From the NCBI GenBank assembly GCA_017614275.1, contig JAGACE010000154.1, positions 1 to 10,234 on the forward strand: a stretch of 10,234 nt of DNA. The letters are read 5' to 3'. Below the pieces are notes generated by a model. The model had not been told where the DNA came from, did no database searches, and saw only the letters and a program-made list of their open reading frames with translations. This document shows, one piece after another, positions 1 through 6,380 of the stretch. The first letter of the stretch is position 1. Every line of letters begins with the position of its first letter. The stretch comes from Clostridia bacterium (GTDB taxonomy: Bacteria > Bacillota > Clostridia > Oscillospirales > Acutalibacteraceae). Position numbers and translations under genes: made by a program.

Positions 1-1392
1 CGCGGGGGACCAGTGGCCGCCGCGGAGGACGGTGTTCGGTGTCATGTCGAACTGATTGCCTTCGGCATCTTCCCAGGTGACCGGCGTGTACATGTCGACG
101 ATCTCCGTGGAGATGAGCTTGCCGCCGCGGAACGCAGCCGCTTTCTGAAGGTCTTCGACCGTCAGCTCATCAAAGGGCTTGGTCTCGTCGTAGCCGTGAT
201 CCAGGACGACGTAGTCGGTCTTGGACGGTACATGGACATCAGCTTTGTCCCAGGTGGTGGGCAGGGTCTTGTAGTGTTCCATGCCGGAGGTCTTGTTGTC
301 GCCGTAGAAGGCGGTCAGACGCTCAGTGTTGTTGGTTTTGACCCAGGTGCGGGTACCGAAGCGCTTGTTGAGCGCGATGGCGCCGAGGGCCTCTCTGGTG
401 ATGTGAGAGATGCCGGGGATGCGGGTGACCGCGGACAGCTGATAGAACCACTCGACCTGCTTCGCCATGTTCTTGAAGTAGAGGTCGATCGGGACGTTGT
501 GACGGAAGTGGAGGGCTTCCTCCAGAGCGTCGGAGTCGAGGTACCACTGGCCGTGGAAGTTTCTGTCGACGAACCAGTTCGGCTTGAAGACGCGCTTGGT
601 GGCGTCGTGGCCCATGCCGATGGCGTTGAGGAGAAGATCCTCGAACTCATAGTTGGAGATCCGGTACTGGTCGCCGGAACCGATGTTGTAGAATCTGCGG
701 TAGAAGTCGTCGGGGATGTTGTCGCTGCAGAGCCGCTCCATGAGGGTGGCGGAGTCTTCGACGGTGGCCCACTCCAGGACTTCGTTCAGCGGGACATGGA
801 ACATGATCGGGTCCATGTTCTTCAGGATGTTGGCATAGAGGATACCGGACTGACGCAGGGAGACCCACTTCTTCAGACCGGACTCGGCAAACACGCGCTC
901 CGCCTTGACCTTGGAGATGGCGTAGTGGTCATAGATGGAGATCTTCAGCGGGTCGCCGCAGCGGGCCCAGTGGATGGGCTCGGGACGGTTGCCGGTCTCG
1001 GCGACGGTGCCGATGTAGACGACGGTGATGTCGTCGGGATTCGGCTGAGCCTTGACGGCCTTGACGATGTTTTCCGCCGCAAGGACGTTGGTCTTCAGGG
1101 TCTTCTTCGGCCAGTAGTCGGCTGCCGGAGAGACCATGCCGCCGATGTGCAGGACATAACTGGCACCGGTGACGCATTCGAGGATGGCGTCATAATCGCC
1201 AAAATCGCCCCAGACGATCTTGACGCGCTTGTCACCGAGGAAGCCCTTGAACTTCTCGCGGTTCTTCTCGGAATCTCTCAGAAGAACAGTGATGTCGAGG
1301 TCCGGGCGTTTGGAATAGATCTCCATAAAGGTCTGCCATCCCATGTTGCCGGAGGCGCCGGTGATGAATACGGTTTTGTTTGCGCAGGACAT
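1..1392 (-). CDS. NAD(P)-dependent epimerase/dehydratase (extended SDR), 3' end outside window
   Basis: The reading frame is open for 464 codons from an ATG at 1392 and leaves the left edge without a stop. An AAGGAGG ribosome binding site at 1403-1409, 10 bases upstream, supports the start. Residues 10-18 form the Rossmann glycine motif TGASGNMG. Y157 and K161 in YAISK match the YxxxK catalytic pair of the short-chain dehydrogenase superfamily, so an NAD(P)-linked oxidoreductase, epimerase or dehydratase acting in the cytosol is likely. The substrate cannot be read from the sequence. The SDR core probably covers about the first 300 residues. The rest is longer than a usual SDR and ends in a segment (421-464) that resembles a treble-clef zinc finger but has no Cys. 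The gene has its own promoter and is separated by a terminator from the next gene upstream, so it is probably not in that gene's operon. Confidence 0.88.
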   Translation of the reverse strand, partial: MSCANKTVFITGASGNMGWQTFMEIYSKRPDLDITVLLRDSEKNREKFKGFLGDKRVKIVWGDFGDYDAILECVTGASYVLHIGGMVSPAADYWPKKTLKTNVLAAENIVKAVKAQPNPDDITVVYIGTVAETGNRPEPIHWARCGDPLKISIYDHYAISKVKAERVFAESGLKKWVSLRQSGILYANILKNMDPIMFHVPLNEVLEWATVEDSATLMERLCSDNIPDDFYRRFYNIGSGDQYRISNYEFEDLLLNAIGMGHDATKRVFKPNWFVDRNFHGQWYLDSDALEEALHFRHNVPIDLYFKNMAKQVEWFYQLSAVTRIPGISHITREALGAIALNKRFGTRTWVKTNNTERLTAFYGDNKTSGMEHYKTLPTTWDKADVHVPSKTDYVVLDHGYDETKPFDELTVEDLQKAAAFRGGKLISTEIVDMYTPVTWEDAEGNQFDMTPNTVLRGGHWSPA

Positions 1393-1460
1393 AGTGCGTT
1401 TTCCTCCTTGAAACAATTCTTTTTTCATTCCATGATGTGCTCAGGAATTCGTTCCCGACT

Positions 1461-1490
1461 ATTATAAAACATACGCATGGAAAAAGGCAA
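1461..1490 (-). promoter_or_regulatory. Sigma-A-type promoter of the SDR gene
   Basis: On the minus strand a -35 box TTGCCT (1485-1490) is followed after 18 bases by a perfect -10 box TATAAT (1461-1466). Transcription would begin near 1454, giving a leader of about 60 bases before the ATG at 1392. The promoter lies just downstream of the terminator at 1507-1543, so the SDR gene is read independently. Confidence 0.65.
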
Positions 1491-1506
1491 TCTGTATTTA
1501 TTTTAT

Positions 1507-1543
1507 AAAACAACAGAACTCCTGCGAACGGCAGAAGTCCTGT
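1507..1543 (-). terminator. Rho-independent terminator of the coiled-coil/S26-like gene
   Basis: Read on the minus strand, the arm ACAGGACTTCTGC (1543-1531) pairs with GCAGGAGTTCTGT (1525-1513). This gives a 13-bp stem with two G-U pairs and a 5-base loop (1526-1530), followed by the T-rich run TGTTTT. It begins about 34 bases after the stop codon at 1577. The plus-strand side is followed by A-rich sequence, so it works mainly for the minus strand. Confidence 0.8.
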
Positions 1544-1576
1544 GAAAAACCTTATGTTTTGAATTGCTTTACGCGC

Positions 1577-2728
1577 TCAGATGGTGAAATCCTCGACCGT
1601 GTAGTCCTTGCCGAACTTCGGCTGGTCCCGCCGGCGGACTTTCCGCGAGGGGAACAGGATGAGCAGGGCGATGAGCACCATGGCCAGCGACAGCAGGATC
1701 GCGAAATAGTTGATGCGGTGGGTGAGGGCGTATTTCGCGAGTTTCCCGATGCCGGAGATGCGATAGACGGCCTTGCCCTTGTACTGGTCTTCCGTGACGC
1801 TGTAGGTGGCTCCGCTGTTGTCCGCGAGGACGAGGTAGTCGATGCCGTCTCTGGTCTCCAGAGCCTCCACAGAGGCGAAGGAACGATCGTTATAGGTGGT
1901 CATGACGACGTTCGCGGGCTGGAGTTTGCTCATGGCCAGGTTCTTGACGACGACGACATCCGAGGATTCGACGTTCGGGGCCATGGCGTCGTTGCGGACG
2001 GTGTAGCACCGAAGGCCGGCGATGGTGGCCTCCGGGAAGCTGTGAGCGAACAGACCGATGATCGCGCTGAGCAGCCCGAGAAGGAGGACGATGCCGAGCA
2101 GGGTCTTCAGGACGGTCCGCAGGATGCGGCGTCCGGCGGGACCTTTCGCGTTCTTCGTCGTCTTGACGGTGGCGGGGCGGGGGTCCTTGGCCCGTTCCTT
2201 ATTGGAATTCCGCATGGCGGGACCGATCTCCGGTTCCTCGTCCGGCTCGTCGAGCCTCAGAGCCTTGAAGCTGACGGTGTTCCCGGTGCGGGTGGCGTTG
2301 GCCAGTTCGGTGTTCTCGAGGGTCTCCACGGAAGGCGCGGCGATCTCGTCGAAGAGGGGACCTTCCTCCTCTTCTTCCGGGAGTTCTTTCCGCTCCAGGA
2401 TGACGGGGAGTTCGTCCTCGATGGCCTCAATGGTCTCCTGCAGGTTGGTCGCCTGAGAAGACTCGCGCATGTTCTGGTTTTCGATGGTCAGGGCGACGAT
2501 CTGCTCTTTCAGAGCGGCGATCTCGTCGGCGTACTGACTGTTCAGGTCCTTCAGACCCTCGACGTCTTCGTCCAGAATGCCGGAGACCTGGATCTTTTTC
2601 AGTTTTTTCGCAAAGGTAACGCAGTCCTTATAGAGCTTCTGGTTCGTGTACTTGAGGTCCGCGATCTCCTCTTCCAGAGAATTGATGCGGCCGTAAAGTC
2701 CGTCCTGCTCCATTCTGTTATCGGGCAT
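1577..2728 (-). CDS. Coiled-coil membrane protein with inactive signal-peptidase-I-like (S26B) domain
   Basis: This encodes a 383-residue protein. AAGGAGG (2734-2740) lies 5 bases before the ATG. Residues 11-110 are rich in charged and Leu/Ile positions and look like a coiled coil. Residues 117-200 form an acidic then basic linker. Membrane segments lie at about 204-227 and 339-359, with a basic tail after the second. The part between them has the layout of SipW/archaeal-type signal peptidases: NDAMAPN (246-252) aligns with the SMxP catalytic box, DVVVVKNL (257-264) follows, and an FASVEALE segment (284-291) stands where the THR box is expected. The nucleophile Ser is Ala248 and the general-base His appears to be Val287, so peptidase activity is unlikely. 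This is my alignment by eye. The topology suggests a membrane-anchored scaffold or binding protein with a long cytoplasmic N-terminus. The function is unknown. Confidence 0.85.
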   Translation of the reverse strand: MPDNRMEQDGLYGRINSLEEEIADLKYTNQKLYKDCVTFAKKLKKIQVSGILDEDVEGLKDLNSQYADEIAALKEQIVALTIENQNMRESSQATNLQETIEAIEDELPVILERKELPEEEEEGPLFDEIAAPSVETLENTELANATRTGNTVSFKALRLDEPDEEPEIGPAMRNSNKERAKDPRPATVKTTKNAKGPAGRRILRTVLKTLLGIVLLLGLLSAIIGLFAHSFPEATIAGLRCYTVRNDAMAPNVESSDVVVVKNLAMSKLQPANVVMTTYNDRSFASVEALETRDGIDYLVLADNSGATYSVTEDQYKGKAVYRISGIGKLAKYALTHRINYFAILLSLAMVLIALLILFPSRKVRRRDQPKFGKDYTVEDFTI

Positions 2729-2778
2729 GTCGACCTCCTTGACGTGTGGTGATGGTTTGAGAAAACGCTCTTAAATAG

Positions 2779-2805
2779 TTTATAAAATTCTCGGGCGATT
2801 TACAA
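2779..2805 (-). promoter_or_regulatory. Possible promoter of the coiled-coil/S26-like gene
   Basis: The minus strand of the AT-rich divergent spacer has TTGTAA (2800-2805) and TATAAA (2779-2784). Only 15 bases separate them, shorter than the usual 16-18, so the assignment is weak. Some promoter is expected here because the gene starts at 2728 and the opposite strand is transcribed away from 2865. Confidence 0.3.
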
Positions 2806-2829
2806 TAATAATCTTAAAAAACTCAAATA

Positions 2830-2858
2830 TTGAAAGAAATCGAGGTCTGTTGTAGAAT
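2830..2858 (+). promoter_or_regulatory. Sigma-A-type promoter of the rpiR-flavoprotein-cmk-plsC-ispH/rpsA operon
   Basis: The -35 box TTGAAA (2830-2835) and -10 box TAGAAT (2853-2858) are separated by exactly 17 bases. Transcription would begin near 2865. A GGAGG (2881-2885) then precedes the ATG at 2892. I saw no clear inverted repeat that could be an RpiR operator. Confidence 0.65.
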
Positions 2859-2891
2859 GACTGTGGAGAAAAAACGAGACGGAGGAAACCC

Positions 2892-3770
2892 ATGAGCCAT
2901 TCTGTTCTCACGAAAATCGAAGACAATTATCTGGACCTTTCCAAGAGCCACAAACGCATCGCCGACTACGTCCTCGCGAACTATGAGAAAGCGGCCTTTT
3001 TGACGGCTGCGAAGCTCGGCGAGGAGACCGGCATCAGCGTCTCCACGGTCGTCCGGTTCGCCACCTCGCTGGGTTATGAAGGATACCCCGAGTTCCAGGA
3101 CGCGCTGCGGGAGACCATCAAGGGGAAACTGACCTCCACCCAGCGCATCGAAGTGGCCGGCACGCAGATCCGGGACAACGACCTGCTGGGTACCATCCTC
3201 CAGAAGGATTCGGAGATGATCCGTTCCACCATGGCGGAGGTCGACCCCGACGCCTTTGACAAAGCGTCCAAAGCCATCAACAAGGCGCGACGGATTTACA
3301 TCGTCGGCGTCCGCAGCTCTGCGGCTCTGGCGAATTTTATGTATTTCTATTTCAACCTGATCTACGACGATGTCCGGCTCCTCTCGTCGAACAGCTCCAG
3401 CGAGATGTTCGAGGACATCTACCGCATCGGCCCGGAAGACGTCTGCGTCGCCCTCAGTTTTCCGCGGTATTCCAAGCATGTGCTGAGAGTGGTCTCCTAT
3501 GCCGGAGAGCGCGGAGCGAAAACCATCGCGATCACCGATCACGCCGATTCGCCGATCGCCGAAGTGGCCGATTATACTCTGGTGGCCAAGAGCAACATGG
3601 TCTCGTTCATCGATTCTCTCGTAGCGCCGCTGAGCCTGGTCAACGCCCTCATCGTCTCGTCCGCCCGGGGCAGCAAGACGGCCGTCCGCCGCAAACTGGC
3701 CGAGCTGGAGGAGATCTGGGAAAAATTCGACATCTACAAAAACATGGAGGAAGACGACCGTGCCGAATGA
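2892..3770 (+). CDS. MurR/RpiR family transcriptional regulator
   Basis: This encodes a 292-residue protein, the usual length for the RpiR family. Residues 1-77 form the N-terminal helix-turn-helix domain, with the family pattern around AKLGEETGISVSTVVRFATSLGYEGYPEFQ (38-69; split here as positions, key residues S49, T52, V54, R55, F56, G61). Residues 130-260 form a SIS (sugar isomerase) domain, with GVRSSA at 139-144 and the SFPRYSKH segment at 189-196 that normally lines the phosphosugar site. The family senses phosphosugars and controls sugar or amino-sugar metabolism genes in the cytosol. The ligand and targets here are not known. It is the first gene of an operon of housekeeping genes and overlaps the next gene by 11 bases. 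It stands divergent to the coiled-coil gene, so it may also regulate that one or itself. Confidence 0.9.
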   Translation: MSHSVLTKIEDNYLDLSKSHKRIADYVLANYEKAAFLTAAKLGEETGISVSTVVRFATSLGYEGYPEFQDALRETIKGKLTSTQRIEVAGTQIRDNDLLGTILQKDSEMIRSTMAEVDPDAFDKASKAINKARRIYIVGVRSSAALANFMYFYFNLIYDDVRLLSSNSSSEMFEDIYRIGPEDVCVALSFPRYSKHVLRVVSYAGERGAKTIAITDHADSPIAEVADYTLVAKSNMVSFIDSLVAPLSLVNALIVSSARGSKTAVRRKLAELEEIWEKFDIYKNMEEDDRAE

Positions 3771-4992
3771 GGTCTTTGTTATCGGCGGAGGCGCCGCCGG
3801 CATCCTGGCCGCCTGCGCCGCCGCGGAAAACGGACACCGCGTCACCCTCATAGAAAAGAATGAACGCATTGGAAGAAAAGTCATGATCACCGGGAAAGGT
3901 CGGTGCAATGTTACCAATGCCGCTTATACGGTGGAGGAACTGCTCGATCACATCCCGGTCAACGGACGTTTTCTCTACAGTGCGTTCGCTTGTTTTATGC
4001 CCGTGGACACCATGGACCTGTTCGAGTCGCTGGGCGTCCCTCTGAAAGTGGAACGGGGCAACCGCGTGTTCCCGGTCTCTGACAAAGCCGTCGACATCGT
4101 CGACGCGCTGGAGCGCTATCGCAGGAAGAGCGGCGTCGTCCTCCTGCACGATACCGCAAAGCACATCCTGACGGAGGACGGAGCGGTCACCGGCGTGGAG
4201 ACCGAACATCACGGCGTCCTCCCGGCCGACCATGTGATCCTGGCCACCGGCGGGCTGTCCTATCCGCGGACCGGATCCACCGGGGACGGGTATCGCATGG
4301 CAAAAGAACTGGGCCACACGGTCACCGACCTCATCCCGTCGCTGGTCCCCATGACCTCGGAGGACCCGTCCTGCAAAGAGATGCAGGGGCTGTCCCTGCG
4401 CAACGTGCAGATCTCCGTCCGGGAAGTCGACACGGGGAAGACCGTCTATTCCGAGTTCGGAGAGATGCTGTTCACGCACTTCGGCGTGTCGGGTCCCGTC
4501 GTCCTCAGCGCCAGCTCCCATCTGTACGCGCTGCAGCCGGGTCGGTATGAACTCTCGATCGACCTGAAACCGGCCCTCTCGGACGAACAGCTGGACGCCC
4601 GTCTGTTGCGGGATTTCGAGGCGAATTCCAACAAGGAATTCCGCAACGCGCTGGGCGATCTGCTGCCCCGGTCCATGATCCCGGTCTTCGTCCGAAAGAC
4701 CGGCGTGGATCCGTTCAAAAAGGTACATCAGATCACGCGGGAAGAGCGCGAGCAGATCCAATCGACCCTGCGAGAGTTCACCATCCCGCTGTCCGGGTTC
4801 CGCCCGATAGAAGAGGCCATCGTCACCTCCGGCGGCGTCGAAGTCAAAGAAGTGGATCCTAAGACCATGGGTTCCAGACTTGTAAAGGGCCTCTCCTTTG
4901 CAGGAGAGATCCTCGACGTGGACGCCTATACCGGCGGCTTCAACCTGCAGATCGCATTCTCGACCGGTCGTCTGGCCGGCCTCAGCGTATAA
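3760..4992 (+). CDS. HI0933/YhiN/BaiN-type NAD(P)/FAD-dependent oxidoreductase
   Basis: This encodes a 410-residue flavoprotein. IGGGAAG (8-14) is the dinucleotide-binding glycine motif for FAD. GKGRCNVTN (45-53), LATGGLSYPRTGSTGDGY (161-178), FTHFGVSGP (238-246) and the C-terminal FAD-contact region around GEILDVDAYTGGFNLQ (382-397) are hallmarks of the HI0933 family, whose length is about 400. The physiological reaction of most members is unknown. A Clostridium scindens member (BaiN) has been linked to bile acid reduction, but the family is far wider and this context does not indicate bile acid metabolism. The start is GTG, inside the end of rpiR, with GGAGG at 3746-3750 giving 9-base spacing, so translation is probably coupled. 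The stop TAA lies 15 bases before cmk. A flavoprotein of this family upstream of cmk is a common clostridial arrangement. Confidence 0.93.
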   Translation: MPNEVFVIGGGAAGILAACAAAENGHRVTLIEKNERIGRKVMITGKGRCNVTNAAYTVEELLDHIPVNGRFLYSAFACFMPVDTMDLFESLGVPLKVERGNRVFPVSDKAVDIVDALERYRRKSGVVLLHDTAKHILTEDGAVTGVETEHHGVLPADHVILATGGLSYPRTGSTGDGYRMAKELGHTVTDLIPSLVPMTSEDPSCKEMQGLSLRNVQISVREVDTGKTVYSEFGEMLFTHFGVSGPVVLSASSHLYALQPGRYELSIDLKPALSDEQLDARLLRDFEANSNKEFRNALGDLLPRSMIPVFVRKTGVDPFKKVHQITREEREQIQSTLREFTIPLSGFRPIEEAIVTSGGVEVKEVDPKTMGSRLVKGLSFAGEILDVDAYTGGFNLQIAFSTGRLAGLSV

Positions 4993-5007
4993 AAGGAGAA
5001 AGAAACT

Positions 5008-5670
5008 ATGTTCAACATCGCCATCGACGGTCCCGCCGGGGCCGGCAAGAGCAGCATCGCCAAGGCGGCGTCGGCCGAACTCGGCTTTCTGTATGTGGAC
5101 ACCGGTGCTCTGTACCGCACCGTCGCGCTGGGCGCTCTGAAACAGGGCCTCACGCCCGAAGACAAAGAGCAGATCATCGCCCTGCTGCCGGACCTGGACG
5201 TCACCATGAAGTTCGTGGACGGGGAACAGCGGGTCTTCCTGAACGGGGAAGACGTGTCGGAGGACATCCGCCTCCCGGAGGTCTCCTGGGCCGCCTCAAC
5301 AGTCTCCGCCATCCCTGAAGTCCGGACGTTCCTCTTCGACCTGCAGCAGAGTATGGCGCGGGAGAACAACGTCCTGATGGACGGCAGAGACATCGGCACC
5401 GTCGTCCTGCCTGACGCCCAGCTGAAGATCTTCCTGACGGCCACGCCGGAAGAACGTGCCCGCCGGCGTTATGAACAGCTGAAAGACAAAGACGGCATCA
5501 CCTATGAAGAGGTCCTGGCCGACCTCAACAAGCGCGATTACCAGGATACCCACCGTGACGTCGCACCGCTCCGACAGGCGGAGGACGCCGTTTTACTGGA
5601 CACCACCGACATGAGTTTTGACGAGGTCGTCGAAGCCATCATCACGTTAGCAAAGGAGAGATTTTCATGA
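5008..5670 (+). CDS. cmk: (d)CMP kinase (cytidylate kinase)
   Basis: This encodes 220 residues, the normal size. It transfers phosphate from ATP to CMP and dCMP, feeding CTP synthesis and CDP-linked phospholipid precursors in the cytosol. GPAGAGKS (8-15) is the P-loop. DTGALYR (31-37) matches the CMP-binding region. DGRDIGT (125-131) is the conserved catalytic segment. RARRRY (150-155; actually R150 to Y155) belongs to the LID region, and RDVAPLRQAEDAVLLDTT (183-200) is the family C-terminal signature. AGGAG at 4994-4998 lies 9 bases before the ATG. The stop overlaps the next start as ATGA, so plsC is translationally coupled. Confidence 0.97.
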   Translation: MFNIAIDGPAGAGKSSIAKAASAELGFLYVDTGALYRTVALGALKQGLTPEDKEQIIALLPDLDVTMKFVDGEQRVFLNGEDVSEDIRLPEVSWAASTVSAIPEVRTFLFDLQQSMARENNVLMDGRDIGTVVLPDAQLKIFLTATPEERARRRYEQLKDKDGITYEEVLADLNKRDYQDTHRDVAPLRQAEDAVLLDTTDMSFDEVVEAIITLAKERFS

Positions 5671-6380
5671 GTTCCACCAAAGTCAAAAAGATCCCGCTGT
5701 ACAAAGAAGAGCCCATTCCTTTTGACTGGGACAAGGAGATCACGGACCGGAGCAGTTTCTATAAAAAATTCCTCTGGCTGGCCAAACTGCTGACGAACCA
5801 TGAGTTCGAGACCCTCACGTTCATCGGGGAAGAGAACGTCCCGCAGGACGGGCCGTTCCTGATGATCTCGAATCACGTCAACGGCTTCGATCCCATCACA
5901 CTGATGAGAGGTCTCTCCGGCCGCCGTTCCATGTATTTCATGGCGAAGGAAGACTTCTATCATGCGTTCTACATCTGCTATCCGCTGACCTGGTTCGGCG
6001 GCTTCCCGGTCAAGCGCGGCGTCGTGGACCGCAACTCCATGAACTTCGCGAAACGCGTCCTGCAGCATGGCCACTCCGGCCTCATGGTGTTCCCGCAGGG
6101 TACCCGGGACCGGGAACGAACCCGTCCGGAACTCGAATCCACGAAAAACGGCTTTGCCATGCTGGCGCGGGACTGCAAAGTCCCGGTGGTGCCCTGCTCC
6201 ATCCATCTGGAGAAGGATCTCAGCAAATCGCACCCGAAATGCATCGTCCGGTACGGCAAGCCGATCCCGTATGAGGAGCTCGGCTTCACGGAAGGCTCCA
6301 AGAAAAAGAAAGAGCTCAACGCCGCGGCGGAGCTCATGTGGAAGAAGGTCCAGGAATTATGGGACATGGACGAGATGTAA
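5667..6380 (+). CDS. plsC: PlsC-like 1-acyl-sn-glycerol-3-phosphate acyltransferase
   Basis: This encodes 237 residues. The family acylates lysophosphatidic acid to phosphatidic acid at the inner face of the cytoplasmic membrane. NHVNGFD (69-75) is the HX4D catalytic box. FPVKRG (113-118) corresponds to motif II. FPQGTR (142-147) is motif III, where the usual Glu of FPEGTR is Gln144. VPVVPCSI (172-179) is motif IV. A hydrophobic stretch around 99-112 may touch the membrane, but there is no clear long membrane helix. The start overlaps cmk by 4 bases, and the end overlaps ispH by 22 bases if ispH starts at 6359. CMP kinase and PlsC both serve the CDP-diacylglycerol route, which fits their pairing. 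The exact acyl acceptor is inferred from the family. Confidence 0.9.
   Translation: MSSTKVKKIPLYKEEPIPFDWDKEITDRSSFYKKFLWLAKLLTNHEFETLTFIGEENVPQDGPFLMISNHVNGFDPITLMRGLSGRRSMYFMAKEDFYHAFYICYPLTWFGGFPVKRGVVDRNSMNFAKRVLQHGHSGLMVFPQGTRDRERTRPELESTKNGFAMLARDCKVPVVPCSIHLEKDLSKSHPKCIVRYGKPIPYEELGFTEGSKKKKELNAAAELMWKKVQELWDMDEM

Noticed and set aside
13..1467. 484-codon open frame on the plus strand
   Set aside because: It is antisense to the SDR gene, whose minus-strand frame has clear Rossmann and YxxxK motifs. Its Val/Asp/Gly-rich product has no recognisable domain, and it has no ribosome binding site.
1559..2752. 397-codon open frame on the plus strand
   Set aside because: It mirrors the coiled-coil/S26-like gene, which has a good ribosome binding site, membrane segments and a matching terminator on the minus strand.
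2823..4761. Long minus-strand open frames opposite rpiR and the flavoprotein gene
   Set aside because: They are antisense shadows typical of GC-rich coding DNA. The plus-strand products match well-known families from end to end.
3760..4992. Assignment of the flavoprotein as a bile acid enzyme (BaiN)
   Set aside because: The family is widespread and no other bai genes are present. Only the family-level name is supported.
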